A DNA stretch of 64,000 nt from Pomacea canaliculata (GCF_003073045.1 NC_037591.1:20865319-20929318); one strand, 5' to 3'. Numbered from the stretch's first letter, positions 36,901-49,577 are shown. Program-made: numbers and translations. The notes: generated from the letters alone by a model not told the origin.

Positions 36901-38097
36901 AGCAGTATTATCTGTTATTGGAATGGCATTTTTGATCAATAATCTTTAGTTGTTGTCATTGAAAAATGTTATTGCTAAATGAACTTAGAAAAGAAACTTG
37001 TGGTCAGCTATCATTTTTGAAGGAACATGACTTCGGTCATGTAACTATAATAATAATATCTTTATTTTATTGAACAGTCTATAGTTAAAGCTGCTTCAGA
37101 AAAATGTGTTTTGGATAAATGTGTTTGTGTTGCATGCATACATATGTGCATGTTTGTGTGCACACATATACATAAACATAGAGCCATACCATCATTGTTT
37201 ACCTTTTACTTTTCATCCCACTGTTGCAACATTCCACCCTGCTAATAACACATCATATACATCCACAGAAGCTTTATGATTTATTTTCCATCCCTCTGTT
37301 GTTTATGGTTTATAGTTTGGCACTTTCGAGTCACTTTCAGGTACCATACTAACTCTAAAACATTTTCTCTGGAAGTTTACTTTGCTAGTTTTATTATCCC
37401 ACTTTATTTCAGCCTTTAGCATTAATTTTGAGGGATAATTTTTTATACTCTGACTTTTAAAATAGATAAAAAATATATAGATTTTCTATGTTTTGATTGA
37501 AAATCAAATCAGATATTACATTATCTGCTGTACAAATTAACATACAAGTCATGGCAGTCATTATTGTTACTGTCAGGGTACATTTTGTTGGAGGGGTATG
37601 GGCAGACGTAGAGTAACCAAAAGTCTTACATTCCCGCATAAATGCTTACATGTCAATTGATCTGGCAAGAACCTTGCATTACTGTTTCTTTCTTTGGGAA
37701 GCATACATTTTCCACTGTCCCAACTTATTCTTGCTTTTTCTTCTGTGAGGATTGTTTGCAGGATGATTCACTGTACCAACATCATGCCATCTGCTGACAT
37801 CAACAATATTTTTATTATTTTATTATGGGTATTGATGCAGCATATTACAAAAAAGCATCCCTTTGTGAACTCGGCTCCATTGTGAGATTCATTTATAGAA
37901 ATAGAGAATCTTTTGCTGTTGTCAGTGTTTACCCAAAACTGTGTATGCATGCAAAGTTTTCTTTTTTTTTTAGAATAAATGATTTCTTTTGTAAATAAGT
38001 TTATCAAGAAACACAACCTAGGCCCATAGATTTATTGACATTAAACAGCAGAAAGTTTTAGATTACCAGGAGTTATTTAGTATCTATCTAATTCTCT

Positions 38098-38205
38098 TCG
38101 TGCATCAGGTTGCACATAAGGCCTCAACCAGAGTCCGCCACCGATGTCGATCGGCTGAAACCCGCTCTAAGTGACCCCATGTCCAGCCCTTTCCTTTCAT
38201 CTCCC
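38098..38205 (-). mobile_element. Possible LINE-derived tail
   Basis: A GC-richer island in AT-rich DNA that on the minus strand resembles the 3' coding end of a LINE; the similarity is weak and the boundaries are approximate. Confidence 0.3.
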
Positions 38206-38568
38206 TTTCCACTGACTATTTATTATCATTTAGTATCAGCATACTGGAAATTGAAAGTGTCTAAACTAATTTAAACCACAACCCAAGTACAAACTGTCAT
38301 AGTGTACTCAAGACGCATTAGTATCTGGTTTGAAAAGTTTGGATTTACAGGCACAACCAGTAGAGTGGATACAATCCAGAAAAGTGACAAGTATGATTGT
38401 TTGAAACTCTTTTTACTGAATATTTGTTTGCAGCCAGAGGATTTGTTCATTAACCTGCACTAAAGGTTATGTTGCACCTGCAGTTTGGACAGTCAGTTGC
38501 AGTGGACATTTTGAAATGATCTAAGATGTGAGATGTTTGAAACTTTTGTTGATCTGGATGTGGAGTAT

Positions 38569-38685
38569 TTTTGCAATGATCTTCGATACAAGGTGTTTGT
38601 GAAGCAGTTTTGTAATCATTTAGGATGCAAGATGTTTGTTAAGCACTTTTGCAATCATCTAGGATACGAGGTATTTTTGAAACAA
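38569..38685 (+). repeat. 39-bp minisatellite, three units plus a decayed one
   Basis: Units 38569-38607, 38608-38646 and 38647-38685 each begin TTTTG(C/T)AAT(G/C)AT and contain GATRC(A/G)AGRT. A more diverged unit precedes them (about 38507-38545). Confidence 0.88.
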
Positions 38686-39698
38686 TTTAAAAATAAGCGA
38701 CCCTTCTGATAAAGTACTACTTTTTGTATTTACTGCTCAATTCACAGCTTTAAAATTAGGAGTTCTCATCCACAAATGCAGATAAAGTATATGAAAAATG
38801 TATTATCAGTAATTGAATCATAAATTTCCTCCTCTTTTTTTCTAACGACTTTCTATTTACTATCAGAAAGATCTTAAGCTACAGACTGCTTATGGAAATC
38901 ATTGTCAATACTACCTATACTAATGTATACTATTGATGTCTTTACTACCTTTAAGCCCTGCTTCTCTCGCTCACATTTACTTCATTAAGTTTGTAACATG
39001 AAGCAGGTAGTCTCATTTGTTTGTATGTATGCATGGATATGGCACTGTCTTTGTAGTTTGCTGCCATATTTACTTTTTTCCTCCCTTCATGTGCTGAAGC
39101 AGGGATCAGGATTGAAGATACGGTCCTCACTGTAATAGTTACTGACAGAAAAATAAATTGACAGTATTCTAACAAAAGTACTCATGTTATAAGTCTTCCG
39201 AAGGAATTTTATGTCTTTGTGTTAATTATGGTGTATGATAATACTATATTTTAAAGCTTTCTTCCAGTCCCCAGTTATGCCAGCAAGCTGCTTCATGAAA
39301 TATCAGAGTAAAGTTTGGTGTGTGTGTGTAAATCATTTTTACTAGATCATCATACATTGTCTTTGGTACAAGCAGATAAAGATGTACTTCAAGCGCTTTT
39401 TTGTGCTTGAAAATGTGAGTTTGCTCCAAGAAAGATGGATTTTTATCCTTTTTAATTACTTGTGAGTCGTGTTCTCCAGAATGCAGCAACCAAACAGCAT
39501 TTAACTGTTGTCTGTGTGTCACATATAAGTAGCTTGACTAAGATATGAGGTGATATTAAAAAGAATGAATGAGCAGGTTATATAACTGGAAAAAAACGTT
39601 TTTGTGAAACTGGTGTCTTGACCTCTTATGCTGTTACGTTTGTTCATATTTGGATAAATGTTGTGTTAAGACACGTTAAAGTAATGGATGTGAAAAAT

Positions 39699-39768
39699 GT
39701 ATAACAGTGCAGCATGTGACCAGTACCTAATATGTGTAACAGTGCAGCATGTGACAAGTACCTAATAT
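39699..39768 (+). repeat. 35-bp direct tandem duplication
   Basis: GTATAACAGTGCAGCATGTG... and GTGTAACAGTGCAGCATGTG... are adjacent 35-bp units differing at two positions. Confidence 0.93.
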
Positions 39769-40189
39769 GTAATTATGGAGCTGTAACTTTGTGCAGATAA
39801 TGGCTTCAAGTTTTTGCCATATCTATTACAAGGTCTTCTGATTCTGTTTTTGAGCATCTAATTCCATTTTGGTTGCTCTCCACAAAGCAGACCAACAAGA
39901 CACTTTCAAGATTGTTTAAATAGCTACATTATATGATATAAGCATTTTTTTCATTGAATGATTGAAAATGCATTCATCAGCCCACCTTGTTTTACGGGAA
40001 AACTAATTTTTATGTGAAGTTGCTGTATTCTGATGATGATAGTGTGCCTAGATATTCTCTTTTTAAGGTTAGTTCAACACAGAGTGAATTTTTTTAGACA
40101 TAAAAAGTTTTTATATTGCATCTATTACCATTCTTTCTCATTTCTGATTTAGTGGGGTATGTCACTTATTTCTCCTGTTACTCTTTTGT

Positions 40190-40195
40190 AATAAA
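40190..40195 (+). terminator. Candidate poly(A) signal for SMAD4
   Basis: AATAAA followed within 15-40 nt by GU-rich sequence. It is 8.4 kb past the stop, so this is only a candidate among several. Confidence 0.3.
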
Positions 40196-42767
40196 CCTAT
40201 GATGTCTTTGTCCAGTGTTGTGTATTTCTAAAGTTGGTTAAGTGTACTGCCTCTTGTGTGGTGGATACCACTGAAATATTAAAGCAATTACCTCATGTAC
40301 ATAGTTTTCTTACCATATTTGCAGGGACAGCTATTTCAACCTGCCTTTGTGAATTCTTTATTGAACAAAACACTATGCTCTGCTGAGTAAGAAACAAAAA
40401 CTGTTGCAAAATGTTTCTGTGACCTTGGTAGAATTTTTATATGTACTCATCATTAGATTTTAGATCACTATACTTGTAACAGCATGTCTTAAAGTGTTGA
40501 TCGTTGTGATGACACAGTGAACAGTGTAACAACTGGTCTCTGTAGGACAGTATTGTAAGCACATGCCCAGTGTAAATTTAGTAGTGTTTTGAAGGAAAAG
40601 CTATTGCTCTTGCTAAGTGCTGTTTTTGTTGCCTGCTGGTTAGGATTCGCCTTTCAGGCCAAATTTATTTGCAAGTGAACACTTTTTTTAGTTTTGTTTT
40701 TGCAGCAAATTTTTAGTACTTTCCTTATCCCTCTACAATCTAAACATATGTAAGAAGGGTGTTCATATAAAACATGCATTATGCTTCGTTCAGAGTCTTA
40801 AATGTTGAAATTTAAGATGGAAGTAAAGCTAAACTTATTGAAAGAATATGAGAAAATGTTGAACGATTAACTGATTTTCCATGGTGAACTAAAAACAACC
40901 TATGGCTCTTGGCATATATCTATATTGTTTAAAATCGCTATTTCTTACCAGAGCCCACATCTCTTTCATAGTTTCTGAAGCATTTACATTTATATTGATT
41001 TAAAAAAAATGAGGTTAATCTGTCAGCTTACAATATTGTCATTAACAGCACCCTCTATATGAGTTATTCATGTTGTTGAACTAAAAGCACCTGCATTACA
41101 CAATATATCATTTATTGCACAGTGTAAGGATATTAAACCATAGCTAGGTTAAATCTGCATACAAATACTACTGTACTATCCATTAAATGTGGTGGTGTTG
41201 ACCATATTTAAATATGTAGATAAACAATTTTCTCGGCATGCTTATGTAATTGTTTTCAGGTCTGAATGAATTATAAGATTATCTGAGTTGAAGATATGCA
41301 AGAGAAGAAACAAAAAACAGATGGAGACAAGTTTAGGATGTTTTATATATTTGATACACTGCACTGGGTAATCCTTAAACATTATTAGCTACAGGCTGAA
41401 GACAAAGGTAACTTTTCTGCTGTCTCAGAGTTTGTTTTCAAGATGAGGGTGTACCTTGTATACTTGATTTCCTCTCTGAAACTGGAAAATGGCTTATTTT
41501 ATTTTGTTCATTGGAGGTCAGTGTAATTTTTTGGTCACAACTTTTGCAGTCAAAACTTAATGCACATTTTTTAAATGTACTTTTTAAAGGCTGTTTTGGT
41601 TGCATAAATTGCTATTAAATTGCTTTTGTAAAATCTTGAAGTATGAAAAGAGCCGAATGTTGGTGTGGACATACCTTGAAAGAAATACTTCAAAACAAAT
41701 TTCTGAGATTTTTGGACAGTACCTAATCAGTTTTTCTTCTTTTTTTGTCCACTTTCTGTCCTGCACAGTTTGTGTTGCTTGCAGCTCTGACCAGAAGTGT
41801 ATAGTTTTTGGAAAATGCATCACTTTGTGTTATTGTGTTTGTTCAGATTACTGCATTTACAATTTGGATAAAGATAACCTGCATTTGCTTTACTTACTTA
41901 GCAGTCATTGGGAGCTTTAGTTAGTTGTTCAGCTTGTCTTCAGTCTGTATCACATCCTGATGATGCAAGCTGGGCTGAACTTTGTTGGCTGGGAGGTAAG
42001 CATATAAGTGCTTTTAGTGTGAAGATTCTACAGCATTCTATGGCCTGTCTCCAGAGCAATTTTCATGTCAGTTTGATTTAAAAGTAATCCCATTCCCAAA
42101 AGTAGTTCTCTGGTCCATAAATGTTGTGGCATCATAGCCTTCCATATGCCTGGCATCCATATCTGCTTGTTCCATATCTAAAATTCATTTACAACTTCCC
42201 TGAAGTAGACTGCTGTTCTCCATATCCCAAAAGAGAGAGAGGGAGAGCAGGAAGTACTAGTGGCAAATATTTTAGTTCTTTTCTGGGTAGTGGTGTAACA
42301 GATTTTTTTTCAGAAAAAGTTTTTGTCTTATAACATGGCTTTCACATTGCATTCTTTCTGTGTTCTAATTTGACCATACCTCATGAAAAAGATTTTCATT
42401 CTGTTTGATAGTAACATGGCATATGTCCTCTCACTACAGTTCATTTGTTTAAAGAAAATCTTTCTGAATTCAGTTCTTAGTAGTTATTTTCATAAAGTTC
42501 TTGATGAATAGTTTTTAAAAAATTGCTTTTAGTAGCTCTCAACTTTAGTAAGAAGAAAATTGCTTTTAATGTGTATTATTTTTAAGCTTTTCGCAGATTG
42601 AGAGAATATTGCTTTCCCCCCGCCAACACACACTTTTTGTGTTCTTTACAATGACATACGCAATGATCAGATCAAACACACATCATAAGCCAATTGTTAT
42701 TGTCATCTTTCATTAGTGATGTGGTCATGTCATTCATATGTTGTATAGAGCTGTTGGTGTAAATAAA

Positions 42768-42990
42768 TGTGGTTGTTATCAGAAGTTTGTGTGTGTGTAT
42801 ACACGTGTGTGCATGCATATGTGTGCTTATGAATAAGAGTTATTCTTTAGTATTTTGATGTAAGAATTGTGCAAGTGGATATCGATACTCATGCCAATAT
42901 TGTCACATCCTCTGGCTGCTAAACGGCACTGCCATCATCCTAGAAAATAATTGACTCCTCTAGCATTGCTTTCTGACATAAAATACAATA
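42768..42990. other. TG-rich noncoding DNA
   Basis: Contains an imperfect TG/TATAC microsatellite at about 42787-42830; otherwise nothing was recognised. Confidence 0.5.
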
Positions 42991-43460
42991 CAGTAAAACC
43001 TCTACATACGAGGGAACTAACATACAAGTTAATCGAGATATGAGCCAAAAGTTCGTGGAAATTTTGTTATTACGAGCTGAAATTTGATATACGAGTTTGT
43101 GTCATTTATATGTTGTAGTGTAAAGTGCTTGGCAGCTCTTGCTCTGATAGTGCAGAAGGTGAGAGTGAGCCAAAACAGGCAAAAAACAAGTGATGAATAA
43201 AGCTGTAGCATTTAAGTTTAAGTTTAAAAATTATGAAAAGTGAAAAAAATAGTCTTATTGGAAATCTAATGGTTTCAAGTTAAAAACAGTGTAAATAGTC
43301 TTATCAGCTGATTCATTCCGCACCCGTCAGCTCTCTGGCTCCCTACCTCCTACACCCCGCCATCTGCCTATCTCCATTATTGGCAGTCTTTGCCTCCTCC
43401 AAAGGTGGACCAAAGACTACACTCATCTACTTCCTGGAGACCATCACAGGACTTGCATGC
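42991..43460 (+). mobile_element. pogo/Tigger-type element, 5' part
   Basis: After TA (42989-42990) it begins CAGTAAAACCTCTACATACG, with subterminal TACGAG and ATACGAGT motifs typical of pogo-like elements. An AAATTATGAAAAGTGAAAA stretch and a pyrimidine-rich TCTGGCTCCCTACCTCC block follow. The right boundary is not seen and no transposase motif is intact, so the end coordinate is approximate. Confidence 0.6.
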
Positions 43461-45394
43461 CCAGACCACAGACGAGTAGATACATAAAAAGATACATATG
43501 CTTCCCTCACATCCTGTCCACCAACAGCTACGAGAGGCCGCCAGTAACAGACTAAAGAAAGGCAGCTTGAAACAAGTGGCAAAACAGCTGACAACCACAG
43601 CAACACTAATGCAAACATCATTGACCCTCTGCAGGACGCTGAGCAATGGGACATCCAACTGCAGGACATCTGCTGTTGTAGAAGTTCCAGGGATAATCAA
43701 CAAAAGAGGCCAGTTAAACTTCCTTCTTTTGTTTCAATAAATGTAGAAATGCGCCATCAGTGTTTTAACACATTAATTGACATTACAGCTGGATTCTCTG
43801 ATGTCGCAAGGTCTGGTAGTCTTCTGGAGCAGTTAAAACAGGCAACCCCCTGCAGTGAAGCCAAGTACATGAAAACCATTAACGAAAGAAATTATACAAC
43901 AAATAAAAGCTACAGATTATATTGAACAGTAGACTGAAGATATGTGCTTGCGGGGTCGGTAACATTAAATCCTTTTAATCCGGTGGATCAAATGACTATC
44001 TTGTAATTTAAGTTGGAAACAAATTTCATCTGCAATTTCTGTTGAATGCAAACTTGGTTGCTTATTTGACTCTCTTATTTAATTTATATCGTTTTCATTA
44101 GAATCGCTACAAGCATAAAATAATTTATATAGCAATGAGGGGAGATAACTCTCATTATCAAAAGTAGCTTACACGCCACAGACCGTAACATCGTCTGCAT
44201 CACAAATCTTGGTAATATTTCTAGTGATCGCCTATGTTCACCAGAATCCATCCATCACAAAAGGCCAGTATATATACAAATTTAGCACTCTTTTAAACGC
44301 AGAAACATCTGAAGGCATAGTTTATAGAGTAATTGTTGTAGATTGACGTTGCCTACTAGTATTATTGACTTAACTAGTTTTTGAAACATCAAAAACAAGG
44401 TTTTTTTTCGGTAAGTAGAAATCTTTCGATTGAATTGTTTTAAGAGACACCGATCTGAGACATGGATAGTTATACAAGTTCGTGATAGCATCTCGGATAA
44501 ATAGTAAATGCTATATGTTAGTGGGCTTTTATGAGATTTTCTATCATCAGCGGCCTACAGTGGACTCTGCAGTGCAGTTTAACTTATTGTGACTGAGCGT
44601 GTACGAGGTGAATCACATCGTGTGATCAATATATAAATTTTCTTGAGAATCACATGAGTTAAATGAAAGTTGAAGACCAATTCAGAAAGACTTTTAACTC
44701 TTTGTCTTCAGCATATTTTAGTTCTAAGTCCAGTTCTTCTGCCTTATTTGATTATTGTCACTGAGTTCATCAAAACTTATCTAACTCAGATTTATCTTTC
44801 CTTCAAGAAGTACACTTTCCCACTAGACGTGTTTGCGTGGATGAAAACTAATCCCTAGAAGAACTGCTTAATGCCAGACTAAAGTGATAGTAAGCTAAAA
44901 AGTGTGTTCTGTCCTGTCATGTCATGTCATTTGAGGCTATTCTGTAAGTAAATTTTGTTGTATTTCAGGTTGATTATACCATCCCTTTCATACTTTGATA
45001 TGATCCTGTGGCCAGCACCAGTGAAAGAGACAGCACAGAAATATGATGGAATTAATGCACTGCAATATGTCACATTATGTTTTTGAGAACAGCAAATTAT
45101 GACACAAGTCAGGATGAATTGCCACTAGATTTTTGTCAAGATAAACTGGTGCATTGTGTGAATTATATCTTTTACCCCACCTAGTTAGGTTTGAAGAAAA
45201 CAGTTAAAAAGAAATAATTTAGCAATTTTACTCATGATCTACAACAGTGCAACATATAGTTAAGTCTTTCTACTTTAAAAAGATTACATCATGTGTAAAT
45301 TAATAGGAACATGGTGTAGAGCACACCTAGTGGCTTCCTTCATTGTAAAATGTTTATGTGGATGATGAGTTTTAGTTAATTGCTATCTTTAAAC
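43461..45394. other. Noncoding DNA before the coiled-coil zinc-finger gene
   Basis: Open frames at 43498-43740 and on the opposite strand lack recognisable protein features and may be decayed transposon interior. The promoter or 5' noncoding exon of the gene starting at 45395 should lie here, but none was identified. Confidence 0.4.
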
Positions 45395-46111
45395 ATGATG
45401 GACTTAATATCTTGGACATCAGGGGAATCCATGGGAGCTAATACTGTGTATAAAGCTGAGCCCAATCTCGAGAAAAATGAGCTGTCAGAGGAAAATGGAA
45501 GCCTTGACCTCGTTAACTCCCAGTGTCTTTCTTTAGAGAAGAAATACAAATGTGCTGCAAAGAGTGAAGAATCAAAAGGGCATAAACGTTGTCCAAAACT
45601 AAGAAAAGACAGGGAAAAACTGAGGCAAGAGAAAGAATTGCTAAGGCGAGAGAAGCAGGCATTGCGAGCAAATAGAGAGCTCTTACAAGCTGAGAGGAAA
45701 GCTTTGGATGCTGACAAGGAAATTGTCAAGGCTGACAAAGATGCTTTACAAGCAGAAAAAGAAGTTATAAAAGCTCGAAAGCATATGCTAAAATGTGAGA
45801 GTGATGCCCTGAAAGCAGAGAGGCGTGCATTAGAGGGAGAGAGAAAAGAACTAGAAGCTGAAAGAGTCACTTTAAAGGCACAGTTAGCTGTTCTAAAAGC
45901 TGAAAGGTTTTCTCTTGAATCTGAACGAGCACTCCTACTCTCAGAACTGTCCATGGATCAGAAAAGAATTCAAGGCAGCGATCATGCTGATAGCACTCAT
46001 TGTTTTAATGGTAATTATGATGGTGATGAGGGTACTGAAGTTGATGACTCCCCTGAAGATGGAGTAACAGATTTGTGTGTCCAGTTCGGAGAACCCTCCA
46101 CTTCATCAGGT
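45395..46111 (+). CDS. Exon 1: heptad-repeat coiled coil and acidic segment
   Basis: 239 codons. The periodic block has the pattern L-x-A-E-(K/R)-x-A/L repeated about every seven residues (for example QAERKALDADKEIVKADKDA) for roughly 118 residues without a proline or glycine break except one Gly. It is followed by an Asp/Glu/Ser-rich stretch. The donor is GGT|GTAAGT. Confidence 0.9.
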
Positions 46112-47843
46112 GTAAGTAGATGGATCAGTCGGCATAAAATTCCGTCGGCATTCCTTTTTTTCCCAATGCTAGAGGCATCATTACATTATTAATTAGCTGC
46201 TCTCATTATTCTATGATTTTAATGTCACTCTGCTTGGTACAATATTTACCTTTAGTTTTCTCAGATGTGTCTTTGGGATTTAGTGTGTATGTGTGCCATG
46301 GGCAGTTATGCATAGGTAAAAGCAGAACTAGAGTTTCCATCCCCTCTGCTTAATCTTACTCTTCCTGTCTTTCCTGTCACCAGAATAACATATAGTCACA
46401 TGATTTTTAGTTATTGTGCAGCAAAACAATGGAACTCTCTCCCTTTCTATATCTGCCACCTACCCATTATTGAATCATTTAAATGTGCTCTGAAAACACT
46501 CCTCTTCTGTAAACATTACTCCGAAAAACCTTTCCCATAGTTCTAGTCCTTTTTCAAAGCTTTCCTTTTGCAATATCATGTTACTCTTCGTGTTTTCTGT
46601 ATTTGATTTTATTCTTCATTTGTGATTTTTTATTTTTTTGTAGTTCATATACTATTTGTTTGTTTTCCTGTCCCTCCTATGCTGTCCATGTTTCGTTCTT
46701 GTTCTTAAGTGCTAAGAGCATACTCCTTAGGTGTGTGAGTATGCACTTTACAAATTTTGCATTTATTATTAAACATGAGTGAAAAGTTATTTATTGCGTT
46801 GGTAAATATAAACAGCACTCTTTATTCATCAAAGTATTTTTAAGAATGTGTGACATGCCTTTCATTACGTAGGATTCAGAAATTCATCATCAAGATCATC
46901 CGTGCACATGCTTGAGGTACTGTGTATAGCAATATCAGCATTTCCTCCATGACTTTGTAACTATTATTGTCAGTGGTCCTTTCATCCAGGATGCCATTGA
47001 AGAAGACAAAGTCAACCAGGAGGAGAATGACTTCTACCAGTGTGACATATGCAGCAAAATGTATCGCAGTTACAAGTCCTTCAACCGACACCTCAAGATT
47101 CATTCTTCCTTCTTTCATTGTGGGGCCTGTCAGAAGCCCTTTGACTCCAAAGAAGAACTCAGCCGACACAAGCTTGAACATGCAAAGTCAAAGCTGATCT
47201 GTCCAATCTGTGGTGATGCGCTTGTTTCCAAATATAGCCTTGAGAAGCATCGAAGGATGAAGCATGCAAAAGTAAATGACCTTTAATCACTTCACATATA
47301 TTTAATTTTTGTGGGCACAAGAGTGGGTTTATAAATAGCAAGCTAGAAGTGAGAAATGGCAACTAACAAATACTTTCTTCTTTAAACTGTCAATGAATGA
47401 GTTATGTCATAAATACATATACTGTCTTTACATACAATTAAGAAGTTTTTAAACTTATGACACGCTAGAAGTTCTTCAATTTGTTTCAGGATGAGTTGCT
47501 TGCATGTACTTACCCTGGTTGCACAAAACGCTTCTTCAATGAGCAACTGCTCAGTGATCACACGAACGTTCACACACAGAAAAAACCATACCACTGTCTT
47601 AAGTGTGGCCGACAGTATGCTTCAGCTCTAGCTCTCATCGCCCACAAGAAGGGATGTGGGAATCCAGATGCTCATGTCTGCGACATATGTGGTGTGAGGA
47701 TGTCAGCAAGATCAACTCTAGTAGAGCATAAACGCAGGAGGCACACGGATGAACGGTTTACCTGTTTGTGTGGACAGAGGTATGCATGGCGAAGTGGAAT
47801 TATACGACACAAGAAGAAATGTCAGGCAGCTGTTTTTGATTAA
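45395..47843 (+). CDS. Coiled-coil plus C2H2 zinc-finger protein (three exons, 450 aa)
   Basis: Exons 45395-46111, 46990-47271 and 47490-47843 join in phase 0 at both junctions with GT-AG borders. The start ATG at 45395 follows an in-frame TAA at 45377. Residues about 68-185 form a highly regular heptad helix rich in Lys, Arg, Glu and Ala, followed by an acidic segment. From about residue 256 there are seven C2H2-type fingers: three in exon 2 (YQCDIC..., FHCGAC..., LICPIC...) and four in exon 3 (CTYPGC..., YHCLKCG..., HVCDICG..., FTCLCG...); two of the exon 3 fingers end in Cys rather than His. TGEKP-type linkers are scarce. It is likely a nuclear DNA- or RNA-binding protein that oligomerises through the helix. 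I do not recognise the orthologue; function is inferred from domains only. Confidence 0.9.
46390..46560 (+). mobile_element. LINE 3' tail in the zinc-finger gene's first intron
   Basis: Translation gives 'FSYCAAKQWNSLPFYI' followed by 'ESFKCALKTLLF', the standard C-terminal motif of many LINE reverse-transcriptase proteins. A short, 5'-truncated copy in sense orientation with the host gene. Confidence 0.7.
46990..47271 (+). CDS. Exon 2: acidic lead-in and three zinc fingers
   Basis: 94 codons from TTCATCCAG to AAA|GTAAAT. It holds three C2H2 fingers with Cys-X2-Cys and His-X3/4-His spacing. Confidence 0.93.
47490..47843 (+). CDS. Exon 3: four zinc fingers and stop
   Basis: 117 codons plus TAA, from TTGTTTCAG. 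The first finger has the longer Cys-X4-Cys spacing (CTYPGC). The second and fourth end in Cys (HKKGC, HKKKC), that is C2HC type. The protein ends QAAVFD. Confidence 0.93.
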   Translation, partial: DELLACTYPGCTKRFFNEQLLSDHTNVHTQKKPYHCLKCGRQYASALALIAHKKGCGNPDAHVCDICGVRMSARSTLVEHKRRRHTDERFTCLCGQRYAWRSGIIRHKKKCQAAVFD

Positions 47844-48776
47844 GCATCAGGCAGCTTTTAGCATTCATTGTGAAGCATGCATTGGCATGCAATATACAAG
47901 CCTTTAACAAGAAAGAAGCGAAAGTTCATTGGACAAAGATGAATCCATGTTTCACAGGCCATGTTTTAGTACACTACTGCATTATAAACAGCATACAGTT
48001 CTTTTATGTCAGATACTTTTTAATTCAAAGTACTGTACTCTGCTGCAGCTAACAACATGGAAGCAGTTAGCAAATTTCATGATTCATGGTTGAGTTGCCC
48101 ACGTTGGTTTTGAGTTAGGCATTCTTTACGTTCCAGAGGTATGCTAAGATTTGCACTTTTTTGTACCCAGTCCCATACCCCCATTGACAGAGAACAAACA
48201 TAGACATGTTCACACATTTTATATGAAGCTTGTTGGCTTTAGTGTGAAGAAAGCATGTAAGATATAAATGGAGAATCGTAAGTTATTGAGATGTCTTTTT
48301 GAAGTTTCCACTTGAGACTTTGGGTGACATACAAATCATAGCTTTAATCATTCTTGTAATTGAAGATTGTTCAAAAGGCAGTTGTTCAGAAAATGCTAAT
48401 TTATCACACTAAATATCCTGCATCACATTACGTGAAATGGGAAAGCTCTTTCCTCAGAATGTTTAGTCAATTAAAAAAATATTCTGCTTTAGGATAGCTT
48501 CAATTTTGTTCAGTGAGTTTTGAACAAAAGTTTTTAAATGTTGCATTCTAATTTATTGAGCTATTTTCAGAAACAATTACGTCCAGATGGTGCTTAGCAG
48601 CCCTTAACGGAAAAGAAAAAAATATTTTTACAGTTCAGTTGATATTTTTTTTTAATTTATAGAATGTACAGCATTTTATTTAACTTTGCAGTTCGTTTAA
48701 AAGAGACTTCCTAGGCAATAGGTTTTTTTAAAAAAACTTAGGATTTTTTGCCTCTGAGATTACTTTTGCATATTAA

Positions 48777-48782
48777 AATAAA
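48777..48782 (+). terminator. Poly(A) signal of the coiled-coil zinc-finger gene
   Basis: AATAAA about 930 nt after the stop, followed by T/G-rich sequence (AACTTTGTTTGCATTTC). It fits a 3' UTR from 47844. Confidence 0.6.
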
Positions 48783-49356
48783 AGCAATATTTTTTAAAAC
48801 TTTGTTTGCATTTCTCATTGTATCATGAGTAATTCCACACATCTGTATGCTGAAATATGCTGAAAATAATTATTTCTACCCCATCTGAGAGTGGGATTTT
48901 ATTTAACAGGATTAAACCCTTTGCAAGATACTATGTCCACTGGGAACAAAGTATAGACATTAATAAAGACTATCCTTACACTACAGTCAACAACAGTGAA
49001 TGACAGTTAAACTCTATAGAGAACTTATGCCATATTTCAAACAGTAATGAGGTTGAATAAGATTCCTCGTTTAGGAGATTAAGCTAACAACGCTGATATT
49101 TCCTGACTAAGACAGACTATATAACTAAACAATAAGTCTGAAAAAATTGGATGTGCATATATTGATCTAATATTGTCACTCTCAACAAAATAATTTGAAT
49201 AATAAATGCAGAATCAATGTATATCACTTTTACTTCCTAGATAAACTCACCTATTACCTTTTGGTAGTGGCCCTAAATTTTAGGAGGTACAGGCCATTTT
49301 ATTTAGGGCAAAAGAAGAGATTTTTTATGACTGCTGTTGCTGATCAGCTGGTCATG
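48783..49356. other. Intergenic DNA between two convergent genes
   Basis: AT-rich; nothing recognised before the MITE at 49357. Confidence 0.5.
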
Positions 49357-49532
49357 CAGTCGGATCTCGATAAGTCGAACTGAAAGGGACCCGAAAAAAA
49401 AATTTCGAATTACGGAGTTTTTGAGTTAGGGAAAATGGCATAATAGGCGCAGGTGTTTGGCCAGGAAATAACAATTAATTCGATATAGGGAGGTTTTTGA
49501 CTTAGGAAGGTCGACTTATCGAGGTCCGACTG
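49357..49532. mobile_element. pogo/Tigger-type MITE, 176 bp
   Basis: The ends CAGTCGGATCTCGATAAG and CTTATCGAGGTCCGACTG are inverted repeats of about 22 bp with very few mismatches. A TA follows the right end; the left flank reads TG, so the expected TA has probably mutated. There is no coding capacity. The internal TCGA/TTAGG motifs echo the ends, as in pogo elements. Confidence 0.88.
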
Positions 49533-49571
49533 TACAAAGCACAAAAAGAAGCTTTTAACAATTTGGCATAA

Positions 49572-49577
49572 TTTATT
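49572..49577 (-). terminator. Poly(A) signal of the nine-finger gene
   Basis: Minus-strand AATAAA about 730 nt beyond the stop of the gene ending at 50304. It is the first such hexamer I found downstream of that stop. Confidence 0.45.

Larger units (their letters stand above)
31785..42767 (+). other. SMAD4 3' UTR and/or intergenic DNA
   Basis: No other gene was recognised between the SMAD4 stop and 45395. Possible poly(A) signals are AATAAA at 33777 (inside a tandem duplication), 40190 (followed by TGTCTTTGTCC...GTTGTG, GU-rich) and 42762 (followed by a long TG-rich run). SMAD4 3' UTRs are several kilobases in vertebrates, so 40190 is plausible, but the true end cannot be fixed from sequence. 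Confidence 0.4.

Noticed and set aside
45376-45954. 192-codon Ser/Phe-rich minus-strand frame
   Set aside because: It is the exact antisense shadow of the coiled-coil exon; the Ser/Ala periodicity mirrors the Lys/Glu heptads.
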